Of a stretch of 15,127 nucleotides of DNA, positions 6,434-13,796 are shown piece after piece (positions within the stretch are counted from its first letter, which is position 1; every line of letters starts with the position of its first letter). The stretch is from Acidobacteriota bacterium (lineage in GTDB: Bacteria; Acidobacteriota; Terriglobia; Terriglobales; Acidobacteriaceae): contig JAFAPG010000297.1 of NCBI GenBank assembly GCA_019247235.1, forward strand, positions 1 through 15,127, in the 5' to 3' direction. The position numbers and the translations under genes are program-made. Below the pieces are notes generated by a model that saw nothing but the letters and a program-made list of their open reading frames with translations, was not told the DNA's origin and made no database searches.

Positions 6434-6931
6434 CTATCGCCTGAGCACCGGTATCTGTAATAGGGCCAGGGTGGTCGGCTGGGGTGAGGCGGAAATCACA
6501 TCCAGACGAACCCTCTGAAGTCCTTGCGCCTGAAATTTTAGGACCTTGGCGGCGCTGTAGGAGACGTCAATGATACGCCCCGGAACGACTGGGCCGCGAT
6601 CGTTGATCCGCACCACGACGACCCTGCGGTTGCGCAGGTTTGTTACCCGGACCAGCGTACCCAGGGGCAACGTCATATGGGCCGCAGTCAAATCGTACAT
6701 GTTGTAAGGCTCGCCGCTTGCAGTTGGCTTGCCTTCGAAATCCTCTCCATACCAGGAGGCCGTGCCCACCTGATACGGCTTAGGATGGAGATTCCTTTCT
6801 ACCGGGGGAATGCTTACTCTATCAATGGGCGCCAGACTGCGGTTCGGCGACCTCGAGGCGGTTGGACCCTGTGCCGCTCCCAACCCGACGAAAACAGCCA
6901 TCGTCAGAATTCGAGCTAGTTGTCGTTGCAT
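6434..6931 (-). CDS. rlpA: RlpA-like septal ring / lytic transglycosylase family protein (double-psi beta-barrel)
   Basis: 165 aa. Residues 1-21 look like a signal peptide (MQRQLARILTMAVFVGLGAAQ) with an AAQ-type cleavage site. There is no lipobox cysteine, so unlike E. coli RlpA it is probably a soluble periplasmic protein rather than a lipoprotein. The DPBB domain spans about 54-146: GTASWYGEDFEGKPTASGE (56-74), LTAAHMTLPLGTLVRVTN (81-98), INDRGPVVPGRIIDVSYSAA (109-128). The NDRGP aspartate is retained. Family members cleave denuded glycan strands at the septum. No SPOR domain follows, so peptidoglycan targeting must differ. GGAGGG lies 6 nt before the ATG. Confidence 0.9.
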   Translation of the reverse strand: MQRQLARILTMAVFVGLGAAQGPTASRSPNRSLAPIDRVSIPPVERNLHPKPYQVGTASWYGEDFEGKPTASGEPYNMYDLTAAHMTLPLGTLVRVTNLRNRRVVVVRINDRGPVVPGRIIDVSYSAAKVLKFQAQGLQRVRLDVISASPQPTTLALLQIPVLRR

Positions 6932-7319
6932 CAGATACCCTCCATCTTCAAAGTCGTCCTCCTCCTAGCCTGATCTTCGCCGCAATGGAGGTGATCCTAC
7001 GGTGGCAGAAATCGCCTGTCAATTGGGAATTAGTCCTATAACTACCTTTAGCTCTTAGTAGATAAGTGAAGTAACATGGGTTAATTGTTCAGCTCAGGAA
7101 TCCTATGTTGCTAGAAAAAATGCATCTTCTCTGTTAATTATGTGGTCAATAACCAAACCTCGGGAGGAAGAGGAAAATATTGCCTAGTTGATTTTTCAGC
7201 AGCTTACGAGAAAATGATGCTATCCATATTAATTTCAGTCACTTAGCCAAAGCTGAGAGCCTCTCACCGGGAAAAAAACGAGGTTTCAAAGACAAGCAGT
7301 TTTCGGTAGATTCGGTTTG
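6932..7319. other. Divergent AT-rich intergenic region between rlpA and thiD
   Basis: No convincing gene lies in these 388 bases. The left end holds the rlpA promoter, ribosome site and a four-codon upstream ORF (6945-6931). From 7021 to 7260 GC content falls to about 37% by count, far below the neighbouring genes. For thiD only a weak promoter candidate is seen, TTACGA-17-TATTAA around 7204-7232. A CTGAGAG near 7253 recalls part of the thi box, but the rest of a TPP riboswitch is missing. Confidence 0.6.
6994..7022 (-). promoter_or_regulatory. Sigma70-type promoter for rlpA-pyrF
   Basis: On the minus strand a consensus -35 TTGACA (7022-7017) is 17 nt from TAGGAT (6999-6994). The DNA upstream of the -35 is very AT-rich, like an UP element. 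Transcription would start near 6987, about 55 nt before the rlpA ATG. This is the best promoter in the window. Confidence 0.65.
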
Positions 7320-8156
7320 ATGCTTCCCAGTCCCCCGATTGTGCTCACCATTGCCGGTTTCGACCCATCTTCCGGGGCCGGAATTACCGCGGATGTTAAG
7401 ACGATCGCCGCCCACGGATGTTATGGAGTGGCGGTGATTACGGCACTTACGGTTCAATCGAGCAAAGGAGTGCGGCAGGTTCAGCCGTCCGACCCCTCCC
7501 TGGTAGCCAGTAGTTTGGAGGAGCTGACCAGGGATGTGAAGGTCTCCGCGGTACACGTCGGGATGTTGGGATCAGGGGAGGTGGCGGCACGAATCGCTGA
7601 CTTCCTCGAGCGGGTTCGAGTGCCTAATCTTGTCCTCGACACTGTCCTAAGGTCGTCTTCGGGCATGAGTCTGGTGGACGTCGCCGGAACCAAGATCTTG
7701 GCGGAACGGCTACTGCCGCTTGCCGCCGTGATCACCCCCAACACGGAGGAAGCCGCAGCTCTAACCGGAAGAGATGTGGGGACATTAGAGGAAATGAAGG
7801 ATGCCGCTCGGCAACTGCATCACATGGGCGTCGGCTCGGTTGTGATTACGGGAGGCCAGCTCGAACGTGCCACCGACCTGCTCAGTCAAAATAATGGTGC
7901 GATGCAGACTTTCACCGCCGATCGCTTAAATTCGCTATCTACTCATGGCACTGGATGCGCATTCTCGACGGCTCTTGCTTGTCATTTGGCGTTAGGCCGG
8001 GCCCTGGGGGAGGCGGTGCTCTTAGCCAAAGCTTACGTGACCGCCGCAATTCGGAGTGCTTACCCGGTGGGAAAGGGTAAGGGGCCGCTAAACCATATGT
8101 ATCGGATGAGGAACCATCCCGCCGGGCTCGTAAAGAAGGCGAGCGGAAGAACTTAG
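7320..8156 (+). CDS. thiD: Hydroxymethylpyrimidine/phosphomethylpyrimidine kinase ThiD
   Basis: 278 aa from the ATG at 7320 (a TTG directly before it, 7317, could add one residue). ThiD phosphorylates HMP and then HMP-P to HMP-PP for thiamine synthesis, in the cytoplasm. It is a ribokinase-fold enzyme with GFDPSSGAGITAD (13-25), the substrate region ITALTVQSS (40-48), GMLGS (81-85), VLDTVLRSSSG (105-115), the ATP-side TPNTEEAAALTG (139-150), and the anion-hole and catalytic cysteine in THGTGCAFSTALAC (208-221, C213). The usual GGH motif reads GGQ (178-180), a mild deviation. The end, GKGKGPLNHMYR, matches the conserved tail. No ribosome site is obvious. It is a lone kinase, not fused to ThiE, with no other thiamine genes in the window. 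Confidence 0.94.
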   Translation: MLPSPPIVLTIAGFDPSSGAGITADVKTIAAHGCYGVAVITALTVQSSKGVRQVQPSDPSLVASSLEELTRDVKVSAVHVGMLGSGEVAARIADFLERVRVPNLVLDTVLRSSSGMSLVDVAGTKILAERLLPLAAVITPNTEEAAALTGRDVGTLEEMKDAARQLHHMGVGSVVITGGQLERATDLLSQNNGAMQTFTADRLNSLSTHGTGCAFSTALACHLALGRALGEAVLLAKAYVTAAIRSAYPVGKGKGPLNHMYRMRNHPAGLVKKASGRT

Positions 8157-8692
8157 TCGGCCCGCTTGCGATCCTTGAGCAGAATTCCGGCCAGGAATGC
8201 CGCACATGCTCCCATTATCCACTGCATGCGCCAGAGCTGGATGGCCTCGAAATCAGAAAAATCGTGTACGCTCATCAACCCAATGGCCAAAGCCACAATA
8301 AGCAGAGCTGTGCCTAGCAGGAAAGCACAGAAGGAGGCCAAGGGAAGATTAAACCAGTTCTTAATCCGGGCAAATTCGAGTACTCGCAAGAACTCGAGGT
8401 GCTGCATCCAACCAGTGCCGCTTACCGTCGAGCGATGTCGACTCATTCCGCAAATATGGCAAAATGCCGCGCCTACCATGAACTCGGTGTTACACCGCCG
8501 GCAAACTTCGGCGAGGTTCAGTGCCGGCGAGGCTTGGCGAATGGGCGGGCGCCAAAACTCTTGTTGTGCATCGCGGACCAAGTCAGACATGTTGGGAACC
8601 AGTACACTCATAAGCGCAAGCGTATGACCAAAAACCTTCGAGCATAACTCGAATGCTTTCAGTCGCTTGCTTTTGAGCGGGGTCAGATTCAT
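8153..8692 (-). CDS. Zinc-ribbon protein with two C-terminal membrane segments, unknown function
   Basis: About 179 aa from the ATG at 8692. A TTG at 8710, or ATGs at 8611 and 8590, are alternative starts, and none has a clear ribosome site. The sequence around MSDLVRDAQQEFWRPP may be the true N-terminus. A four-cysteine zinc ribbon (CRRC, then CHIC; C64, C67, C78, C81) is followed by a linker and two hydrophobic helices, about 115-138 (NLPLASFCAFLLGTALLIVA onward) and 154-172. The charged end KDRKRAD should be cytoplasmic, which puts the ribbon in the cytoplasm as well. I do not recognise the family. Its TAA overlaps the thiD TAG (8153-8156), so the two genes converge with no spacer. Confidence 0.75.
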   Translation of the reverse strand: MNLTPLKSKRLKAFELCSKVFGHTLALMSVLVPNMSDLVRDAQQEFWRPPIRQASPALNLAEVCRRCNTEFMVGAAFCHICGMSRHRSTVSGTGWMQHLEFLRVLEFARIKNWFNLPLASFCAFLLGTALLIVALAIGLMSVHDFSDFEAIQLWRMQWIMGACAAFLAGILLKDRKRAD

Positions 8693-8740
8693 GCTGGCTT
8701 GAGAGAGCAAGATTTACGCAAACCGTGCAAAGATTCTTGA

Positions 8741-10006
8741 GTGGTACATGTAGTTAACGGCTCGAGTCGTACTCTCAGGTACACTGCGGACGAGAGAGTC
8801 CGGCCCTTGTTCCCCCTGTCTAAAATAGGTTCCGGGTTGCTGTTGATCGCTGTTTTCCCTGGCCTTTGTGCCGGCCAAACCACTATCCCAGGACCCTTTC
8901 GTCCTGCCGACCCGCTCAATCCTTCCGCCTTCCAGCATTTCTACGATATGGAATATGACCGCTCGGTGCAGGAATTCGCGCAGATTGTCGAGCGTCATCC
9001 CCAGGATGCCGACGCCTTAAATCATCTTCTTATGGCGGTGCTGTTTCGCGAGCTCTATCGCATCGGCGCACTGGATGCAAGCGAATATGCCAACGATAGT
9101 TTTTTGAACGCCCGCCATAGGGATGCCGACCCCCGCATTTCCCAGCAAATTAAATCCTTGGCCGAACGAGCGCAGGCAATCGAAGAAAAGCGCCTGGCGG
9201 AGAACTCCAAAGACATCTTGGGCTTATACGCACGGGGAGTCACCCGAGCACAGTTTGCCACCTACACGGCTTTAATCGAGCATGCGTGGTTTTCCGCTCT
9301 GCGCAATGCCTTAGGAGCACGCCACGATCATGACAGAGTGCTTGCACTCGACCCCCAGAACACCGATGCCAAGCTGATCGTTGGCACCTATAGCTATGTA
9401 GTTGGCAATCTGCCATGGAGCGTAAAAGCGGCTTCGAGCCTGGTGGGAATGGGGGGGAACAAGGAGAAAGGTCTCAAGTTTCTCCATGACGCTGCCGCGG
9501 CCAAAAGCGAAACCAGCACCGACGCGAAGATTGTTCTTATGGTCTTTCTCCGTCGCGAACGCCGTTATCAGGAGGCGCTTACGATTGTAAGAAGCCTGGA
9601 ACCGCAGTATCCCCATAACGTTCTATTTGCTCTTGAAGAAGGAAATCTTCTCCGCGCAAGTGCCGACAACACGGATGCCGAGGCGGTGTATCGACGGATC
9701 TGGCAAGACGGGCGCAGCGGAAAATATTCGAGCCGGCATTATGAAGGCGCGGCCGTAGCTTTAGGAGACCTGTTGCGCAGCGAAAAGGATTATGCGGGCG
9801 CGGCTGCCGCCTACGATTTGGTGGGGCAAGTGCCAAAGCCCGATCCCGAGGTGGCGCAAAAGGCTGCTCTCGGCGCCGGCGAGATGTATGATCTGCTGAG
9901 CAAACGCGACTTGGCGCTCAAAAGATACCAGGCGGTGTTGGCCTTCGATTCTGCCTCGTCTCTCGCCGAGACGGCCCGCAAGAGAATGAAATCACCTTAT
10001 ATTTAA
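8741..10006 (+). CDS. Secreted tetratricopeptide-repeat protein of unknown function
   Basis: Up to 421 aa from GTG 8741. A TTG at 8807 is more attractive because GAGAGAG lies 8 nt upstream and it places the hydrophobic stretch (KIGSGLLLIAVFPGLCAG) at the N-terminus as a signal peptide. The mature protein is helical and repeat-rich. TPR-like motifs are visible in FYDMEYDRSVQEFAQIVERHPQ (broken by hydrophobic A/L/Y positions), in RRYQEALTIVRSLEPQYPHN, in EKDYAGAAAAYDLVGQ, and in KRDLALKRYQAVLAFD near the C-terminus. TPR proteins bind peptides or other proteins; a periplasmic scaffold is likely, but no partner is indicated. It stands alone, divergent from the zinc-ribbon membrane protein and convergent with the MFS gene. 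Confidence 0.82.
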   Translation: MVHVVNGSSRTLRYTADERVRPLFPLSKIGSGLLLIAVFPGLCAGQTTIPGPFRPADPLNPSAFQHFYDMEYDRSVQEFAQIVERHPQDADALNHLLMAVLFRELYRIGALDASEYANDSFLNARHRDADPRISQQIKSLAERAQAIEEKRLAENSKDILGLYARGVTRAQFATYTALIEHAWFSALRNALGARHDHDRVLALDPQNTDAKLIVGTYSYVVGNLPWSVKAASSLVGMGGNKEKGLKFLHDAAAAKSETSTDAKIVLMVFLRRERRYQEALTIVRSLEPQYPHNVLFALEEGNLLRASADNTDAEAVYRRIWQDGRSGKYSSRHYEGAAVALGDLLRSEKDYAGAAAAYDLVGQVPKPDPEVAQKAALGAGEMYDLLSKRDLALKRYQAVLAFDSASSLAETARKRMKSPYI

Positions 10007-10183
10007 TCTCGAGAAGTGATTGCCCGAGTATCCGACCTCGGTCATCCGCCAACGGGACCAAGGACTAGCTCGGCAACATGCCGATAGACTAGCGAGTGTA
10101 GTAATGGTTCGGTTGAGATCTCGAGTCGAAAGCCTCTTGAACTCAATGCCAGACCTCTTCTCCGCCGAGTCGCCGGTGCGCTG

Positions 10184-11539
10184 CTATCCGACCGGATCGC
10201 CGTGCACTTCAACTTCGCGAACGTCGATGCCAAGAGCGGCCGGCTGGGGAAGGTGTCCGCTCCAGTTGGCCCAGGCCCAAAAAATTGCCGTAGTCGAGCT
10301 CAGCAGGCCGGCGAAGGTGCCGATGATTCTTGGGCTGTAGTGGGTGGAAGCAATTCCCGCGCCCATCATCGACATCATCATCATCGCCCAGGTAAGCGTC
10401 TCCATGGTGGCGAAAACGCGTCCCCGATATTGATCCGAGACTGTGCGCAACAGATATGAATAGTTCATCACCGAATTGACGGCGATGCTGGCCCGCGATA
10501 AGGCAATAAATATCAGAGCGAGATCGAGCCGCGGCATCCGGCTGAAAAGAACATACGCGGCACCATGCAGAATGTAATCGATAAAGACAGCAAGTTTGTA
10601 TTGCTCAAACGAAAGCCGCTTGCCAAGCCAGTTACCAATAACACCCCCGGTTAATAGTCCCAGGCCCGCGCAGCCCCAGATTACCCCGATTCCTGCGGCC
10701 CCAGCGTGGAATACCACTTCACCAAATAACGTAAATAGAATTTGGGCGGCGCCACCGCCCGTAGCCCAGCCCACAGCCAAAAGAACGATACCGAGAACCA
10801 GAGGAACCGAGCTCATGTAGCGCAGTCCTTCTCGATATTCATGCCAGGGACGCACAACGTCTGCTTCGGTCAGGTCTTTGCGCTGGGCGCGGAATGCTTT
10901 TCCCTTAGGCGCTTTTAACTTGCGAATGGCCCAGGCGGAAAAAATGAAGGACAGAGCATTGAAAACAAATGCCCATTTATATCCCATGGCAATCACGGTG
11001 GCGCCCAGGAACGTCCCTACCGTCAGCGTTGTCCATTGCGTGGTCTGGGTCAAGGAGTTCGCTGTGTGGATTTCATCCGCGCTGGCAATGGTGGGGAGAA
11101 TGGCCGAGCGTCCGGCGGTAAAGAAAGGCGACGCGACCATCAATAAAGCGCTAAATAGGTACAGCAAGGCCGCCCTCTTCTCTGAAAGCGCGAGGATAAA
11201 GCCGAGAGCCACGACGGCCCGCACCAGATCGCTGGTGATCATGATGCGCTTACGATCAAATCGATCGAGCAGCACGCCCGCCAACGGTCCGATGGTGATC
11301 GCCGGAATTGCTCGTGCGAGCATGATGCCAGTAACCACCAGACCCGAATGAGTCAAGTCCATGGCCAGAGCAAAGACGGCAATGTTATTGAAGTGATCAC
11401 CGATTTCGCTTACCACCTGTCCCATCCAGGTGTAACGATAATTATGGTTCGATCGCAGAAGCTTGAGGAAGGCGTGCATAGATCTCGTGATTTGCCTAGG
11501 GTTGGTTGAGGCCTGCGGCTGGCTGGCGATCGCATTCAC
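10184..11539 (-). CDS. MFS exporter, EntS/MFS_3-like, 12 TM
   Basis: 451 aa with about twelve hydrophobic segments. It is an inner-membrane major facilitator. The motif-A loop between helices 2 and 3 reads GVLLDRFDRKRIM (88-100), and DQYRGRVFATMETL (369-382) is the matching motif in the second half, a pattern typical of the MFS_3 group that includes the enterobactin exporter EntS and macrolide-efflux proteins. A long cytoplasmic loop (about 205-235, rich in K and R) separates the halves. Substrate cannot be told; no siderophore or resistance genes lie nearby. A run of methionines (386-392, MMMMSMM) lies in a late helix. Start ATG 11539 has no clear ribosome site; ATG 11479 (MHAFLKLLRS) is an alternative that keeps all helices. 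Confidence 0.87.
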   Translation of the reverse strand: MNAIASQPQASTNPRQITRSMHAFLKLLRSNHNYRYTWMGQVVSEIGDHFNNIAVFALAMDLTHSGLVVTGIMLARAIPAITIGPLAGVLLDRFDRKRIMITSDLVRAVVALGFILALSEKRAALLYLFSALLMVASPFFTAGRSAILPTIASADEIHTANSLTQTTQWTTLTVGTFLGATVIAMGYKWAFVFNALSFIFSAWAIRKLKAPKGKAFRAQRKDLTEADVVRPWHEYREGLRYMSSVPLVLGIVLLAVGWATGGGAAQILFTLFGEVVFHAGAAGIGVIWGCAGLGLLTGGVIGNWLGKRLSFEQYKLAVFIDYILHGAAYVLFSRMPRLDLALIFIALSRASIAVNSVMNYSYLLRTVSDQYRGRVFATMETLTWAMMMMSMMGAGIASTHYSPRIIGTFAGLLSSTTAIFWAWANWSGHLPQPAALGIDVREVEVHGDPVG

Positions 11540-11812
11540 ATCTAAAATGCAGCGTCGGTCGAGCTCTCGGATTCGGGTTTAAGGGAAAAAGCGAGTTTTC
11601 CCCCTTCGTACATCGGCGGCTTGACACATCAGCTTTCGGAGGATGATCCCTGAAAGGATAAAGGGCTCGAAGCTAGAAATGCCAGCCCGAAGAAGTTCCT
11701 TCGCTAGTAACTTTACGACAGCCTGGGCGGTCGCCTTGGACTCCCGGCGGTGAACGTCGATTTTGCCTACCTCACCTGGGACAGTCGTGGCCGCTGTTTT
11801 TTGGGGAAGCCA

Positions 11813-12406
11813 CTATTTCTCGCGGGCCAAAAGCGGCAGATCATGGATCCAGTCATCTTTTTTTATACCTACAGGATAGATAACATGTGCCAGATTGTCC
11901 CGGGTGTAGGCAAACACCCAAGCAGTATGGGAGAGGTAGCTGTGCTCGCCAGCGTCTGCAGATCGCTCCACGGGATTGAGATTAGCCGCGGCCTGCGCTG
12001 CACTTACCGCCTGGTTGCTTCCGGTTAAACCGATGAAGCGCTTGTCAAAATGATCCAGCCAAGCACGCAGCACCGCGGGCGTGTCGCGCGTGGGGTCAGT
12101 GGTCACAAACACCACTTTGAACTGCTTCGCCTGTTCCGCCGGGATTGCCCTTAATGCCTGCGCAATGATCGCCATTTGCATGGGACACACGTCAGGGCAG
12201 TGGGTATAACCAAAAAACAGCAGGGTGACATAGCCTTCGGTTCTTGCTCGAAAGTCAAATGCCACACCTGCTGTGTCGGTCAAAGTGAAACTCGGCTTGG
12301 CTAACGGGGGTGTCACCATTCCCCCGCGATAATCGACCGCCCTGACGAGCGTCGCCACTCCGAGCCCCACGAAACACAAGCAAAACATTCGGTAACGACG
12401 TAGCAT
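11813..12406 (-). CDS. SCO1/SenC-family copper chaperone (thioredoxin fold)
   Basis: 197 aa. An N-terminal hydrophobic segment (about 8-23) is a signal peptide or membrane anchor. The SCO domain has YVTLLFFGYTHCPDVCP with the copper-binding C70 and C74, VVFVTTDPTRDTPAVLRAWL (98-117), and the third ligand H160 in YLSHTAWVFAYTRD. It should act on the periplasmic side, delivering copper to the CuA site of cytochrome oxidase or serving redox and copper balance. No oxidase genes are present, so the target is open. The ATG at 12406 follows the cupredoxin stop by 15 nt and has a weak GAG-type ribosome site, so it is very likely the second gene of that operon. Confidence 0.92.
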   Translation of the reverse strand: MLRRYRMFCLCFVGLGVATLVRAVDYRGGMVTPPLAKPSFTLTDTAGVAFDFRARTEGYVTLLFFGYTHCPDVCPMQMAIIAQALRAIPAEQAKQFKVVFVTTDPTRDTPAVLRAWLDHFDKRFIGLTGSNQAVSAAQAAANLNPVERSADAGEHSYLSHTAWVFAYTRDNLAHVIYPVGIKKDDWIHDLPLLAREK

Positions 12407-12421
12407 GAAGATCTCGCTCGC

Positions 12422-13426
12422 TTATGGCTCGACGACCACGGTTCCTTTCATACCCAAACCGGAATGAAGGCCGCAAATGTATTTGTACGTACCCGGTTCG
12501 GTGAAGGTGATGCGAATGCGAGTGCGGCCCAGAGGTGACTGCGCTAAGCCCGTGCGGTCTTCGAGCGGGGCCTGCAAAATCCCCGAACTCACGTTGGCCG
12601 TAGTCGAGCTGATGGTCGCCTCAAAGGCGGCGTCGGCCGCAGTCGTTACGTTTTCCGGGGCTCCGATGTTCGCAGGCGGCGTCCCGAAGGTCACCGTGTG
12701 CGGCTCGGTAGGATCGGTATTCATCCATTCCACCGTCTCTCCGACATGGACGTGGATCTCCCAGGGCAAAAAACGAACAATGGCCAAATATTGGCGTCCA
12801 CCTGCCGTCGCCACCATCTCACCGTACACAATCACCGCGTTCTCCTTGCGGGGAAAGTCCATTTGCTCCTCAAGCGGTCGATCCGCGTCATGCAGCAAGT
12901 CCTTCGCTTGATCCATAAACTCCTGAGTATAAAAACTTTGCTCATAAGGAAGCTTTGCCGAAGCAGGAAGGACATGAACGGTTCCATTCATGTTTGGGTG
13001 AACCAAGCACACGAGTTTGAAGTTGCCCGCGGCAGGAAACTTTACCGTGTACTTGGCTCGGTTCATCATCGGCCCACTATTCACGCAGCTCGATCCATCA
13101 AAGCTGCTATCGCTCGGTGTGGTTCCAGGGCATCCGGCAAAAGCCGACGGACGCACTTGACCGGAAGTGAGAAAGCTGACCGTATGAATCTCGTTGACGG
13201 GAACAAAGATAAAAGCGATGCGATCGCCTTCGTGCACCCAGATTTCGTTCGGCAGGAAAGCATTGGCCTGCCTGGCTTCATCATTACTCTCCGAGGCCAC
13301 CCACAGCACCCAATTCTGCTCCGCCTGCAGTGGATGTGCAGAGGCCACTACCAGCCCCGCAAATATCCAGCTAGACAGCGCCGCTAGCGCGCGGCGAAGT
13401 GGCGATTTTCTGCACCATACTTGCAT
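12422..13426 (-). CDS. Secreted tandem cupredoxin (two plastocyanin-like type 1 copper domains)
   Basis: 334 aa from ATG 13426. This start is preferred to the far ATG at 13588 because AAGGAGA stands 7-8 nt upstream and it begins a clear signal peptide (residues 1-35, ending SAHPLQAEQ). Domain 1 (about 38-153) has H81 in NEIHTVSF and C140, H143, M146 in CLVHPNM, plus a likely disulfide C99-C114. Domain 2 (about 195-334) has H243 in EPHTVTFG and C318, H321, M326 in ICGLHSGLGMKG, the standard C-x2-H-x4-M spacing. In domain 1 Met is two residues closer, so its copper site may differ. It is a periplasmic electron carrier or copper store, in operon with the SCO1 chaperone. Confidence 0.88.
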   Translation of the reverse strand: MQVWCRKSPLRRALAALSSWIFAGLVVASAHPLQAEQNWVLWVASESNDEARQANAFLPNEIWVHEGDRIAFIFVPVNEIHTVSFLTSGQVRPSAFAGCPGTTPSDSSFDGSSCVNSGPMMNRAKYTVKFPAAGNFKLVCLVHPNMNGTVHVLPASAKLPYEQSFYTQEFMDQAKDLLHDADRPLEEQMDFPRKENAVIVYGEMVATAGGRQYLAIVRFLPWEIHVHVGETVEWMNTDPTEPHTVTFGTPPANIGAPENVTTAADAAFEATISSTTANVSSGILQAPLEDRTGLAQSPLGRTRIRITFTEPGTYKYICGLHSGLGMKGTVVVEP

Positions 13427-13496
13427 AATGCATTCTCCTTGTGGCATCTCAAGGCTCAACTTGCCTCTGCCCGAAGTCATGCCAATTTTCACGCGG

Positions 13497-13526
13497 ATTC
13501 TACTGCTGGCACTTTCTGTGCTGCAA
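13497..13526 (-). promoter_or_regulatory. Candidate promoter of the cupredoxin-SCO1 operon
   Basis: On the minus strand TTGCAG (13526-13521) and TAGAAT (13502-13497) are 18 nt apart. The -10 is good and the -35 is weak, as expected for an activated promoter. Transcription would start near 13490, about 64 nt before the cupredoxin ATG. Confidence 0.35.
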
Positions 13527-13535
13527 TAATCGCCG

Positions 13536-13576
13536 CCAACTTTTGACAAGAGTTGGACAAAATTTCGACAAGTTGG
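13536..13576. repeat. Operator-like repeats upstream of the copper operon
   Basis: On the minus strand two related units follow one another about 20 nt apart: CCAACTTGTCGAAA (13576-13563) and CCAACTCTTGTCAAAA (13556-13541). The second also forms an inverted repeat, with CCAACT (13556-13551 on the minus strand) facing AGTTGG (13541-13536) across 9 nt. They lie just upstream of the candidate promoter, where an activator would bind. The binding protein is unknown. Confidence 0.45.
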
Positions 13577-13612
13577 TGATGTACGCACCGCTAAGAAGCG
13601 CTGAACCTTACC

Positions 13613-13653
13613 AAAAAGCGCAACGCCCCGTGCTTTCTTAAAACGGGCGCGCT
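13613..13653 (-). terminator. Probable intrinsic terminator after the outer-membrane protein gene
   Basis: On the minus strand AGCGC plus GCCCGT (13653-13643) can pair with ACGGGGC plus GCGCT (13631-13617) around an 11-nt loop, with a bulged G and a short internal bulge. TTTTT follows (13617-13613). It lies about 145 nt after the stop of the upstream gene and ahead of the copper operon promoter, so it would separate the two transcripts. Confidence 0.5.
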
Positions 13654-13796
13654 GGACTGACTTCCAGGACGGTTGGAACCGCGATCTTTGGAAAGCGACC
13701 CCGGCCTGGCCCGCCGGTCAAGTGGGATCTACTGTCTTCGAAGCCCTATCGGCGAGACGAACTCCCGTCTTTAGGAGCCTTTCTCCTATCTTAGGT

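Larger units (their letters stand above)
13427..13796. other. Intergenic region between the copper operon and the outer-membrane gene
   Basis: No gene is supported in these 370 bases. An ATG at 13588 is in frame with the cupredoxin, but the leading 54 residues look non-coding. The region holds the cupredoxin ribosome site and promoter candidate, the CCAACT repeats, a terminator for the upstream gene (13613-13653), and a small 6-bp hairpin, TAGGAG/CTCCTA (13772-13788), without a T-run. Confidence 0.6.

Noticed and set aside
6981..6999. 16S rRNA 3' end fragment (minus strand GGATCACCTCC)
   Set aside because: Only 11 bases match and the flanks do not continue the rRNA. The match overlaps the -10 box of the rlpA promoter and is probably chance.
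7245..7275. TPP riboswitch upstream of thiD (CTGAGAG seen)
   Set aside because: Only the CTGAGA piece is present; the following ACCTGATC...GGATAAT...CC core of the thi box is missing.
10362..10390. CAT-trinucleotide repeat
   Set aside because: It encodes the methionine run in a late helix of the MFS protein and is not an independent repeat element.
11583..11602. Terminator hairpin GGGAAAA/TTTTCCC before the MFS gene
   Set aside because: The stem is mostly A-T and no T-run follows on either strand.
12698..13387. 229-aa plus-strand ORF antisense to the cupredoxin
   Set aside because: The cupredoxin on the other strand has clear copper ligands and a signal peptide; the antisense frame shows no recognisable features.
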